Assembly: GCA_014193115.1 (NCBI GenBank) | Contig: BJHQ01000030.1 | Span: forward strand, 1-32,299 | Origin: Planctomycetota bacterium | GTDB lineage: Bacteria; Planctomycetota; UBA11346 | Direction: 5' to 3' | Length of the DNA: 32,299 nt | Shown: positions 22,638 to 29,959 of the stretch, piece after piece | Numbering within the stretch: position 1 is the first letter of the stretch | Layout of the letters: every line of letters begins with the position of its first letter | The notes under the pieces: model-generated | The model's input: the letters and a program-made list of their open reading frames with translations, nothing else | Databases searched by the model: none | Told to the model about the DNA's origin: nothing | Translations under genes and position numbers: made by a program

Positions 22638-23697
22638 TTCCAGCCTCCGAGATATGTTATTCGCCGTTCTGAACATGCAGAAGCGCTTGCTCGCGCGTCT
22701 CTGTTTATTACCTGAAAATGCTAACATTGATCTTGATTGGCTTAAAGCGACATGGGCAGAAGCTCCAGGTGAATGGGTTCGACGATTCTGGGAAAATGAT
22801 AAAGGAGGACGCGCTAAGAATTGCAAGATTGTTGCAGGTGCATCACAGCACGACAAACGTGCAATCATTTCCTGCTGCCGTAACCATCTAAGATACGCCG
22901 AGGTCTACAAAACTGGCTCATTCAGCCTGCACAAGCAAGACTGGACTGAAAACCCATTCACTGCTGTAAAGAATTTGCTGATTGACTTCTACGATCCATA
23001 TTTCTACAAAGGCGAAGGATATCCTGGGACCGGCCCGGGAAACTTTACGAAGGACACATATCTTGCTGCGTTGAGCCATCAGATTTCCGTCTGCCCCTAC
23101 ACGGATGAGTCCGTTCATCTCATCAAAATGGATCACTTCCTGCCGAAGGAGGAATTTCCAATTCTTTCGTGTCACCCCGATAACCTAATCTCCTGTAGCA
23201 CTGACGCGAATAGTGGACAGATAAAAGGTAGGCGTGTTCCGTTGGACATGGGGAATGCATCTCAAGCTGGTCAATGGCTTCATCCACGACTTCGGCCCGC
23301 TGCCACTGGAACCAAGATACGACATAATACCATATTTAGAATTCGATTCCACATTGGTCTTGTTGGCCTAAAGACACGATTAGAAGCTAAGGATCCGAGC
23401 ATTCAGAAACGTATAGATAAATTCCAAGATTTCTTTAAAATTTCCGAGTTCTGGAGCAAGAACCTAGATGATGAGGTCCAGGGATTATCAGGATCGATTG
23501 CAGATACACTTCGCGATTACGGCCTTCCGCCGACGGCGCAAAATATATGCAAATTATTGAAGCGCGAGCATCGCCGTGCTCGGCGTTTTATTGGCTGTCA
23601 CGATCGCGGTATTGTGACGGCTGCTTTCATCTGGCACGTCCTTGCTTCCCAATCCCTTTTTGAGCAAGTCAAGAGTACCTGTGAGAGAGGAACCTAA
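22618..23697 (+). CDS. HNH endonuclease-like protein (Septu PtuB-like)
   Basis: A 359-residue protein with a GTG start preceded by GGAGGG, translated by overlap with the ATPase gene. The HNH core is visible at D172-H173 ('MDHFLPKEEFP'), N189 ('HPDNLISC') and N198 ('TDANSGQIKG'), with the 'FLPKEEFP' and 'DNL' spacing typical of PtuB-like nucleases. The zinc-binding CxxC pairs seen in many PtuB proteins are incomplete: C159 is followed by PYT, and C193 by STDA. The N-terminal 140 residues are helical. Together with the ATPase it should give abortive or DNA-degrading defence. No further gene follows in frame except a broken small ORF. Confidence 0.75.
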   Translation: MLHPIPDSSLRDMLFAVLNMQKRLLARLCLLPENANIDLDWLKATWAEAPGEWVRRFWENDKGGRAKNCKIVAGASQHDKRAIISCCRNHLRYAEVYKTGSFSLHKQDWTENPFTAVKNLLIDFYDPYFYKGEGYPGTGPGNFTKDTYLAALSHQISVCPYTDESVHLIKMDHFLPKEEFPILSCHPDNLISCSTDANSGQIKGRRVPLDMGNASQAGQWLHPRLRPAATGTKIRHNTIFRIRFHIGLVGLKTRLEAKDPSIQKRIDKFQDFFKISEFWSKNLDDEVQGLSGSIADTLRDYGLPPTAQNICKLLKREHRRARRFIGCHDRGIVTAAFIWHVLASQSLFEQVKSTCERGT

Positions 23698-23698
23698 G

Positions 23699-23936
23699 AT
23701 GTCAGTACAGCCTTCCTTTACCAGTGAGGCATTGTCCCAGGCCATCGGCATCTCACATGCGTGTCGTTGAGAAGGCGATCAGTGAACTCCTTATATCGAG
23801 AGCCACTCGCCGGGCCGAGGCGCGACCTATCGAATGCCTGGATCGATGCCGCCGTCTGACAGGCCGTGAAAAAATAACGCTCTTGCTAAGATGCCGAATT
23901 TTCCGATTCCAATCAAACGGCAGTACTGTGAAGTAG
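23699..23936 (+). pseudogene. Possible broken small gene after the HNH gene
   Basis: An ATG at 23699 with GAGAGG upstream opens a 23-codon frame ('MSVQPSFTSEALSQAIGISHACR') ending at 23770. The +1 frame over the following DNA, from about 23754 to 23936, continues as a basic helical sequence ('MRVVEKAISELLISRATRRAEARP...'). A single frameshift near 23757 would join them into a protein of about 77 residues. No family is recognised; it may also be random open DNA. Confidence 0.25.
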
Positions 23937-23940
23937 CAGA

Positions 23941-24336
23941 ATGATGCCTAAAAATCACCTCGATCGCCGGACCAGCTCGGCTCAACAGGCAGAGAGTAGT
24001 ACGGCTTCATTGCCGCCGGCCCTTAACGCCCTCGTTGCATCGTTATCCGCCTTGCAGGCCCAAGGCGTTGCTGCTTACACCACTGTCGTTGACGATCTCA
24101 TTGCCAGCGGATGCAAGGACGTTGACACCATCGCCAGAACCCTTGACGGTTTGCTGGACTTTGCTGGTCATCACCAGGGCCTGGCGTTGTACCGTCGACT
24201 GTGCCGGCACCTCTGGGACATCGACCAGCAGGCCGCAGCCACCTACGTTCAGTTCTACCGCGAATTCTGGGATCCCGAGGATGAGCGCCCGTGGAAGCAG
24301 ACGCCAGTGCCGAAACGCGAGGGTGCCGGTCGGTGA
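23941..24336 (+). CDS. Unknown protein coupled to the Fic gene
   Basis: A 131-residue soluble protein with a polar, disordered N-terminal 25 residues and then helices ('LNALVASLSALQAQGVAAYTTVVDDLIASG', 'LLDFAGHHQGLALYRRLCRHLW'), ending in a basic tail. I do not recognise a family. Its stop overlaps the GTG start of the fic gene (GTGA at 24333-24336), which ties its production to Fic, so it may be a small partner or inhibitor. The start ATG at 23941 has only a weak purine stretch before it. Confidence 0.55.
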   Translation: MMPKNHLDRRTSSAQQAESSTASLPPALNALVASLSALQAQGVAAYTTVVDDLIASGCKDVDTIARTLDGLLDFAGHHQGLALYRRLCRHLWDIDQQAAATYVQFYREFWDPEDERPWKQTPVPKREGAGR

Positions 24337-25337
24337 CGCAGCCCCCGCCATTCACTGTGCCGCCGGTTCTCATCGCTCTCGTCGCCGTTATCGGCGAACA
24401 GGTCGGCCGGCTTGAGCTCTCGCTACCGCCCGAGCGCCAACTGCTGCTGCGCCGCACCAACCGCCTGCGCACCATCCAGGGCAGTCTGGCCATCGAGGGC
24501 AACACCCTAACGCTGGAACAGGTGACGGCCGTCGTCGCGGGCAAGCGCGTGCTGGGTAGCGTCCGCGAGGTTCAAGAAGTGCGCGGCGCCGTGGCGGCCT
24601 ACGACCGGCTGGGCGAATGGGATCCAACCAAGCGGGAAGACCTTCTCGCCGCCCACGGCGTGCTGATGACGGGGCTGGTGGACCGTCCCGGACACTTCCG
24701 CACCACGCCGGCAGGCATCCAGCGCGGCGACCAGTTGGTGCACGTCGCCCCGCCGGCTGGCCAGGTGCGCGCCCTGATGAACGACCTGTTTGCCTGGCTG
24801 AAGGCCACCGCCGACCACCCACTGATCGCCGCCTGTGTCTTCCACTACGAGTTCGAGTTCATCCACCCCTTCGTCGACGGGAACGGGCGCATGGGCCGCC
24901 TGTGGCAGACGCTGATTCTGAGCCGCTGGAAGCCGCTGTTCGCATTGGTCCCGGTTGAGTCCCTGATCCGCGACCAACAGGCCGGCTATTACTCTGCTCT
25001 GAACAAGTCCAACCAGGCCGGGGCCTCGACCCCTTTCATCGCCTTCATGCTCCAGGTGATCCACGACGCCCTAACCGCTCTGGACACCACCCCCCAAGTC
25101 GCCCCCCAAGTCACCCCCCAAGTCGCGCGGCTCCTTGCTGCCCTCACCAGCGACCTGGACCGTGCCGCCATCCAGAAGGCACTTGGCCTGGCCGATCGCA
25201 AGTCCTTCAGCCAGCGCTACCTCCAGCCGGCCTTGGAAGCAGGCCTGGTCGAGCTGACCCTCCCGGACAAGCCGAACAGCCGACTCCAGCAGTACCGGCT
25301 GACCGCCCGCGGGCGGAACGTCAGTGAGCGAGGGTGA
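24333..25337 (+). CDS. Fic-domain AMP-transferase-like protein, class II, with winged helix
   Basis: A 334-residue Fic protein. The catalytic motif is intact (H178-PFVDGNGRMGR189), with the His that activates the target hydroxyl and the Gly-Asn-Gly phosphate loop. The N-terminal inhibitory motif S51-LAI-E55-G56-N57 fits class II Fic proteins, which hold themselves inactive. A linker of QV-x repeats leads into a C-terminal winged helix (about 265-325) like that of the gene at 12280. Fic enzymes transfer AMP or other nucleotides onto proteins; the target is unknown. The GTG start overlaps the upstream stop by 4 nt; another start in the same frame at 24291 has no overlap logic and is rejected. 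Confidence 0.9.
   Translation: MTQPPPFTVPPVLIALVAVIGEQVGRLELSLPPERQLLLRRTNRLRTIQGSLAIEGNTLTLEQVTAVVAGKRVLGSVREVQEVRGAVAAYDRLGEWDPTKREDLLAAHGVLMTGLVDRPGHFRTTPAGIQRGDQLVHVAPPAGQVRALMNDLFAWLKATADHPLIAACVFHYEFEFIHPFVDGNGRMGRLWQTLILSRWKPLFALVPVESLIRDQQAGYYSALNKSNQAGASTPFIAFMLQVIHDALTALDTTPQVAPQVTPQVARLLAALTSDLDRAAIQKALGLADRKSFSQRYLQPALEAGLVELTLPDKPNSRLQQYRLTARGRNVSERG
25091..25126 (+). repeat. Three 12-bp repeats encoding a QVxP linker
   Basis: CAAGTC recurs exactly every 12 bp (25095, 25107, 25119), separated by CCCCCC-type spacers, and encodes PQVAPQVTPQV. This links the Fic catalytic part to the winged helix. It parallels the QVT array at 13492-13539. Confidence 0.85.
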
Positions 25338-25486
25338 TGAGCGGAGAGGGCCTCATCGAATATTTGGGTTTCTTGTTTTCTGCCTGGCGCCGGTCCGCCC
25401 AGGGCCCCACTGCGCGCCGTTTTGCCGTCACGCACATCCATTGACCCGCCAATGGCTTGACGACTCTTCTGGCGAACAGGGACCAT

Positions 25487-26575
25487 ATGGCCTCCTCCCG
25501 CGCCACCCCCAGCGACGCCCACCGCCCCTACCGCCTGCCCCGCATCATCGCCCTGTTGCGGGCCCAGCCGCTGCCAGCCGAGGTCCTGCTCCCCCGGCTC
25601 AATGCCCTGTTGCGCCAGGCCAAGCTGCCCGGGATCAGCCTACGCGCCCTCCAGCGGGACCTGGGGTGGCTGCTGGAGCACCTTGGGGACGGCGGCATCG
25701 AGCGAGTGGCCAAATCGGATCTGAAGCCGGCGCCGCCGCCTGAATTCCACCGCTTCCGCCAATTCTACAGGCTGATCGGTGCCGAGGACCTGATCCCCAC
25801 CACCGGCGATCTGGTATTCATCACCGAACTTGAAGCCCTGGCCCTGGTGGCCGCGCGGGCCCAACTGGCCTCGCCGCCGGCGCCAGGGACCAAGGCGGCC
25901 GGCGCGGGCCCGCTGGCGGATGCCCTTGGTCAACTCATCCGTCGGCTCGGGTTCAGCGACAAAGACAATAGAATTCCTGACATCCTGGCGGTCACCCACG
26001 CCGCACCGCAGCCCTACGACCCGGTCCACCTGCTGACCGCCATGCGCGCTATCCGCTTGGGCGATGGGTTGGCCATGCAGTACCGGTCGCTGACCAAGCC
26101 CACCCATGAGGTGGTCGCTCAGCCGGTGCGTATGGTCCTGGTCGAGGGCGAGCCCTACTTGTGGGCATTCGATGCCGGCGAGCGCAAGCTGAAGAACTAC
26201 AAGTTTTCCCGCATGGAATCCCTGGCGGCGCGCCCGCCCGTGCCCGATCTGCCGGCGGGACTTGATGGCGAGGTGCGGGCCCAGCTCAGCGGCGGCTTCC
26301 GCGGGGTGGCCGGCGACGCCCAGCGCGGCCGGGTGGTGGTGCGGCTCAGCAAAGGCGCGGTGCCCCACCTGCGCCACCGCCGCATGGGCGGATCGCAAAC
26401 CTGGGAGGACCTGCCCGACGGCGGGGCCCGCATCGCCTTCAACACCAGCGGCATCGACGCGGTAAAACACTGGCTGCTGCAGTGCGGGTCCGAGGCCGTG
26501 GTCGAGGCGCCCCTGACCCTGGTGGACTGGTTCCGGGCCGAGACCGCGCGGATGGCGGCCACCTACCGGCGGTGA
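25487..26575 (+). CDS. WYL-domain transcriptional regulator
   Basis: A 362-residue regulator. The N-terminal part (about 10-80) is a winged helix ('RLPRIIALLRAQPLPAEVLLPRLN', 'SLRALQRDLGWL'). The central part (about 185-250) fits a WYL domain ('MQYRSLTKPTHEVVAQPVRMVLVEGEPYLWAF', then 'KNYKFSRMESL'), and a WCX-like extension follows to the end. Such proteins sense ligands, possibly nucleotides or single-stranded DNA, and often regulate defence genes. The ATG at 25487 has AGGGA upstream and is preferred to a TTG at 25457. Its stop lies 2 nt from the convergent DoxX-like gene. Nearby defence genes are the plausible targets. Confidence 0.85.
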   Translation: MASSRATPSDAHRPYRLPRIIALLRAQPLPAEVLLPRLNALLRQAKLPGISLRALQRDLGWLLEHLGDGGIERVAKSDLKPAPPPEFHRFRQFYRLIGAEDLIPTTGDLVFITELEALALVAARAQLASPPAPGTKAAGAGPLADALGQLIRRLGFSDKDNRIPDILAVTHAAPQPYDPVHLLTAMRAIRLGDGLAMQYRSLTKPTHEVVAQPVRMVLVEGEPYLWAFDAGERKLKNYKFSRMESLAARPPVPDLPAGLDGEVRAQLSGGFRGVAGDAQRGRVVVRLSKGAVPHLRHRRMGGSQTWEDLPDGGARIAFNTSGIDAVKHWLLQCGSEAVVEAPLTLVDWFRAETARMAATYRR

Positions 26576-26577
26576 AA

Positions 26578-27063
26578 TCAGACCTTGGGCGGTCCCGGCA
26601 CCAGCCGCCCGCCCCGGACGGTCGCTGCCACCGCGAGAGCGGCCGCTGCCAGAACCAGGTTCTTGATGATGTATTGGCCCTCCAAGGTGGGGACCAATGG
26701 AAACTGGACGAAACACTCGTGGGGGAACAGGAACAGCGGCGTGATGGTCCCTGGCAACTGCACCGCCAGCAACAGCAAGGTCGCGCGGATCCACAGCCCG
26801 GTGATCATGCCCAGGCCGATCAGGCATTCCCAGATGCCCAGACCGAGGGGAATCACGGCGGCCGGTATCATCCCCCAACTGAGGGCGACGATGGTCTTGG
26901 TCGCCAGAGCCTCAGCAGGGCTCAGACCTGGAAACAGCTTCAGCGCCCCGAACCAGAGGAAACAGATGCCAACGCTCAGGCGTAGGAGAAGGATGGCGAG
27001 GCGAGCGCACCAGTCGGTGATGCGCAGGTCGATGGGCTCCAGGCTTGCAGGCAGGTGGGTCAT
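26578..27063 (-). CDS. DoxX-like small membrane protein
   Basis: A 161-residue inner-membrane protein with about four hydrophobic spans (around residues 17-38, 50-75, 80-100 and 120-140), short loops and a basic tail ('ATVRGGRLVPGPPKV'). The pattern 'RLSVGICFLWFGALKLFPG' and 'YIIKNLVLAAAALAVAA' fits the DoxX/DUF417 group, some members of which help oxidative or chlorine stress. The start 27063 is chosen because AAGGA precedes it; an earlier in-frame ATG at 27159 adds a basic, unrelated leader. It is convergent with the WYL gene and may have arrived separately. The physiological role is uncertain. Confidence 0.7.
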   Translation of the reverse strand: MTHLPASLEPIDLRITDWCARLAILLLRLSVGICFLWFGALKLFPGLSPAEALATKTIVALSWGMIPAAVIPLGLGIWECLIGLGMITGLWIRATLLLLAVQLPGTITPLFLFPHECFVQFPLVPTLEGQYIIKNLVLAAAALAVAATVRGGRLVPGPPKV

Positions 27064-27224
27064 GGGCTGGTCCTTCTTGCTGGTGCGGATCATCCGCATC
27101 GCTGGCCGGCGTGGACAGACCGAATGCAGAACTCTGGGACCACCATGCGGGAGTGTCATGGGCCCACCTTCAGGCGCAGTCAGATCCGTCGATCGGCGCC
27201 GATACCGGCAGTGACCGGCGAAAG

Positions 27225-27365
27225 CGCATCTCGAGGTCCGGCGTATTGATGCTCAACGTGTTCCACGCCGCCCTGGCCATGGACAACCCCGCAAGTCACC
27301 CCCCGGCGGGCTATCCGGGAACTCTCGGGAACTCTCCCGATGGCATTGGCCACCGTGAAAAACAG
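27225..27365 (+). pseudogene. Decayed 3' part of a second fic gene
   Basis: The DNA from about 27225 reads 'SRSGVLMLNVFHAALAMDN', then in a shifted frame 'QVTPRRAIREL'. It aligns with the fic gene at 25046-25110 ('STPFIAFMLQVIHDALTALD', then QVTPQV), including the CAAGTC of the linker at 27292. The catalytic part and winged helix are absent or scrambled, and a direct repeat GGGAACTCTC (27319 and 27329) follows. It marks an earlier Fic copy in this region. The rest of 27064-27411 shows no other gene. Confidence 0.5.
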
Positions 27366-27411
27366 GTAACCGTTTTCCTGCTAAAGTCGCACGGTGCGCC
27401 GTGCTTGGATG

Positions 27412-28007
27412 TCAGTCCCTGACCGCTCGCCACCAATCGGGCTGGTCGTTTGCCTGGGCGATGACCGCGCCGTTTTCTACCTGGGCAATCAGCCGGTAGA
27501 GACTGCGCAGGTCGTCGTTGTCGTAGACCAGTACCGCCGACAGCCTCTGCAAGGCAGCGCGCAAGTAGGCCAGCACGCGTGGAAAACGGGCGACGATGCG
27601 GTCGGGGGGCACGTCGTGACCGCCCTGGGACACCCGCATGGCGACGCGCTCGTCGCTGCGCTCTGGACCGCTGATGCCGATGAAGATGAGGACGACCGTG
27701 TGTGGCCCTTGTCCTTGGCATCGGTGAACAGGCCGAGCTTGGCACCGACTGGGTCGGAGAACACCGTCTCGGTGATGAAGCTCTCGCGTTGCCTGATCAG
27801 TTCCGCCCGCACCGCATCCGCGGCGGCCGCCGCCTTCCGGGCATCAAGATCCAACTCGCGCGCAAGAACATCGGCATTGACGAAGCGCAGGCCGGCGGCG
27901 GCGAGATTGGCGTGGAAGTACGTGCTCCTGCCCGCGCCATTGGGACCTGCGATAACCAACAGCAATGGGCGCCGCGCCAGCAGCGCCGCGATGTTTTCAC
28001 CCAGCAT
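27412..28007 (-). pseudogene. Zeta toxin family gene, frameshifted and with a Walker A K to R change
   Basis: The N-terminal part (frame from 28007) shows the zeta-type ATP loop GPNGAGRST, where Lys is normally invariant before Ser-Thr, then 'FVNADVLARELD' and 'FITETVFSDP'. After 'DAKDKGHT' the frame breaks at a GTGTGT dinucleotide run (27698-27703 on the + strand): removing 2 nt there restores 'VVLIFIGISGPERSDERVAMRVSQGGHDVP', followed by the rest of the zeta C-terminus to 27412. Both the lost Lys and the 2-nt insertion should inactivate the UDP-GlcNAc kinase-like toxin. The start overlaps the antitoxin stop by 1 nt (TGATG). Confidence 0.8.
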
Positions 28008-28390
28008 CAGGCATCAGTCGCAGGGGTGAAGATTCGGTTCACAAAGCGGCCCGCGGTGCGGGTACCATCATCCGTCGTGCGAACGAGGATGCCGGCCCGC
28101 TCGGGGTGGGGTTCGTAATGGGGGAAGGGCTGGGCCGCCAGGTGCTGGGCCAGGCGCTGCTGCCCGGCGGGCATCTCGACTTCGGCGACGAGTTCAGCCA
28201 GCGGGCGGGCGGCGCCGCGGCGGCTGATGGCCATCGCCTGGCTGCCGTTCAAGAGCGGGTCAATGGCACGGCCGAGCCGAGCCCAGAACTCAACCTGGCC
28301 GGCGATGCTGCGCTCCATCGCCTCGCCCGCCATGCGGGCATCGAGCACCAAGGCGTCCGATAGCTTCACGGGCATGCTCATGGAGCGCAT
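28007..28390 (-). CDS. ParD-like antitoxin of the zeta toxin pair
   Basis: A 127-residue protein. The N-terminus 'MPVKLSDALVLDARMAGEAMERSIAGQVEFWARLGRAID' fits the ParD-like antitoxin family that accompanies zeta-type toxins. The ribbon-helix-helix DNA-binding part is residues about 6-45; the C-terminal part is the toxin-binding tail. It overlaps the toxin start by 1 nt. The annotated start at 28390 lies inside a palindrome, so starts at M4 (28381) or M6 (28375) are also possible. With the toxin broken, this antitoxin is probably orphaned and may remain as a regulator. Confidence 0.75.
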   Translation of the reverse strand: MRSMSMPVKLSDALVLDARMAGEAMERSIAGQVEFWARLGRAIDPLLNGSQAMAISRRGAARPLAELVAEVEMPAGQQRLAQHLAAQPFPHYEPHPERAGILVRTTDDGTRTAGRFVNRIFTPATDA

Positions 28391-28409
28391 GGTAGCAGAT
28401 TACTACCAT
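28389..28409. promoter_or_regulatory. Inverted-repeat operator at the antitoxin start
   Basis: ATGGTAG (28389-28395) and CTACCAT (28403-28409) form a perfect 7-bp inverted repeat around a 7-nt spacer, right at the ATG of the ParD-like antitoxin. It is the expected position for autorepression by a ribbon-helix-helix antitoxin. Confidence 0.6.
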
Positions 28410-28417
28410 CGTCCAAC

Positions 28418-28483
28418 ATGGGTGTTATCGCGAAACGCTGGGAGCAGTTCAGCGGGAAGAAGGGGCAGCGCGTCGCTGGATAG
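28418..28483 (+). pseudogene. Possible C-terminal remnant of a phage DNA methyltransferase
   Basis: A 21-codon ORF from ATG 28418 reads 'MGVIAKRWEQFSGKKGQRVAG'. The RW-x-x-(F/Y)-(T/S)-G-x-x pattern recalls the end of phage-type adenine methyltransferases. No upstream domain exists, so this would be a remnant. It may equally be chance. The rest of 28410-28643 contains no gene I can support. Confidence 0.2.
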
Positions 28484-28613
28484 CTCGTAAAGAACGCGTT
28501 ACTTATTGAGCTGGCTGGTCACGTCCGCGTGACCAGCAAGCATGACGCCACGGGGCACGTTTGCAGTGCGGAGGCTCGGCCGGCGCAATCGCCTCTTCCC
28601 TCGCCACTCATAT

Positions 28614-28631
28614 TCCGTACAGTCCGTACAG
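28614..28631. promoter_or_regulatory. Tandem 9-bp direct repeat before the phd-like gene
   Basis: TCCGTACAG occurs twice in tandem (28614-28622 and 28623-28631), each centred on GTAC, overlapping the start of the AGAAGGAG ribosome binding site. This is a likely operator for the Phd-like antitoxin. Confidence 0.5.
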
Positions 28632-28643
28632 AAGGAGTTGGCC

Positions 28644-28892
28644 ATGCCGCCCAAGACCTGCGGTGCCGAATCGGCACGATCTCATTTACCTGAACTCTTG
28701 GAGCTGGCTCATCGCGGTGTGCCAACCGTGATCACGCGTCACGGCAAGCCCTACGCAGCCGTCGTGTCCGTCGAGGTCGCCACCAGCAGCCGGCGCGGCA
28801 TCTCCGTACTCGCCCTCAAGGGCAGCGGTGCTGGTCTCTGGGGCGATGACCCGGCGCGCACCATCGCCAGCATGCGGGACGAGTGGGCATGA
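28644..28892 (+). CDS. Phd/YefM-family antitoxin
   Basis: An 82-residue antitoxin beginning at ATG 28644 behind GAAGGAG. Residues about 8-50 show the Phd/YefM fold ('ESARSHLPELLELAHRGVPTVITRHGKPYAAVVSVEV'), the DNA-binding part, followed by a C-terminal segment with 'GSGAGLWGDDPARTIASMRDEW', the toxin-binding tail. It overlaps the vapC-like gene by 4 nt (ATGA), so the two are made as a pair. A start further upstream at 28542 would add a basic leader and cross the operator repeats, so it is rejected. Confidence 0.9.
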   Translation: MPPKTCGAESARSHLPELLELAHRGVPTVITRHGKPYAAVVSVEVATSSRRGISVLALKGSGAGLWGDDPARTIASMRDEWA

Positions 28893-29332
28893 GCCTGGCA
28901 GATCAGATCCCTGACGGTGCGACCGTCCTGATCGACACCAACCCCATCATCTACCTTTTCGAGGGCCACCCGCTGGTGGCCCCATTCGAGCCGATCTTCG
29001 CTGCGGTGGATGCCGGCCGGATCCAGGCGCTGGTGACGCCGGTGACGCTGTCTGAAGTCGTCACGGGGCCCCTCAAAGCCGGCAAGGAGGCCTTGGCGGA
29101 ACGCTACCGCCAGGCGATTTGCGCCGGCAACGGTTGGTCTCTGCGGGAGATCGACGCCGACATTGCTGTCCTGGCTGCCAGGCTGCGCATCCGCCATCGA
29201 CTCCGGCTTCCAGACGCCATCCAGGTTGCCGTGGCTGTCCATGAGGGATGCCACGCCCTGGTCACCCACGATCGCGACTTTCATGGCTTGACCGACCTGT
29301 TGGTGCTGGGCGTCAAGACCCCAGGTCAATGA
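28889..29332 (+). CDS. vapC: PIN-domain ribonuclease toxin (VapC-like)
   Basis: A 147-residue PIN-domain toxin with the acidic set intact: D16 ('VLIDTNP'), E56 ('TLSEVV'), D109 ('LPDAIQ') and D128 ('VTHDRDF'). It pairs with the Phd/YefM antitoxin just upstream, a common mixing of antitoxin and VapC-type toxin families. The ATG overlaps the antitoxin stop (ATGA); a GTG 6 nt upstream adds two residues and is unlikely. It shares little sequence with the VapC at 1996-2388, so the two came from different lineages. It is expected to cleave RNA on antitoxin loss. Confidence 0.92.
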   Translation: MSLADQIPDGATVLIDTNPIIYLFEGHPLVAPFEPIFAAVDAGRIQALVTPVTLSEVVTGPLKAGKEALAERYRQAICAGNGWSLREIDADIAVLAARLRIRHRLRLPDAIQVAVAVHEGCHALVTHDRDFHGLTDLLVLGVKTPGQ

Positions 29333-29363
29333 ATGTACCTCTTACTGCCCTAAGGATCCACCC

Positions 29364-29849
29364 ATGACCGACCTCATCACCTGTGTCTGGTTCGACCACG
29401 GCCAGGCCAGCGCAGCCGCCGCATTCTACGCCTCCACCTTCCCCGATAGTCGCGTCATCAAGGTGAACCGGGCTCCTGGCGATTTCCCCGGCGGGAAGAA
29501 GGACAGTGAATTGACCGTCGAATTTACCGTGCTGGGACGGCGCTTCATCGGGCTCAATGGTGGCCCGAACTTCACGCCCAATGAAGCGGTGAGCTTCATG
29601 GTCGTCACCGATTCCCAGCAGGAGACCGACCGTTACTGGGATGCGATCCTCGGGCATGGTGGCATCGCGAGCGCCTGCGGCTGGTGCAAGGACCGCTGGG
29701 GATTCTCGTGGCAGATCACGCCGCGACGCCTGCTGGAGCTGACCACCAGCGCCGATCCCGACCAGGCCCAGCGCGCTTTCGCTGCGATGATGACCATGGT
29801 GAAGATCGACATAGCAGCACTCGATGCTGCCGTGGCCAATCGGAGGTAA
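29364..29849 (+). CDS. VOC-fold protein, PhnB-like
   Basis: A 161-residue protein of the vicinal oxygen chelate fold, PhnB / 3-demethylubiquinone methyltransferase-like group. It contains 'CVWFDHGQASAAAAFYASTFPDSRV', 'VLGRRFIGLNGGPNFTPNEAVSFMV' and 'WGFSWQITPRRLLEL', which are typical of this family. Members are of mixed, often unknown function, and some bind small molecules. AAGGA lies ahead of the ATG. It is separated by 31 nt from the PIN toxin and is not obviously part of that TA pair. It may be a passenger or a regulator-like small protein. Confidence 0.85.
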   Translation: MTDLITCVWFDHGQASAAAAFYASTFPDSRVIKVNRAPGDFPGGKKDSELTVEFTVLGRRFIGLNGGPNFTPNEAVSFMVVTDSQQETDRYWDAILGHGGIASACGWCKDRWGFSWQITPRRLLELTTSADPDQAQRAFAAMMTMVKIDIAALDAAVANRR

Positions 29850-29959
29850 CTATCACGGCCAGCCGGCGCGACGCCCATGGCAAGTGCGCCGCAAGGTCAC
29901 GACCCTGGCGGAAATTCTTGGCCGCGGCCCCGGCAACCCGATCTGAGCTATTACAACGC

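Noticed and set aside
29850..29959. Short stretch with an in-frame tail 'RRKVTTLAEILGRG' ending near 29946
   Set aside because: Too short and without a start signal; it could be a gene remnant, but no family can be named.
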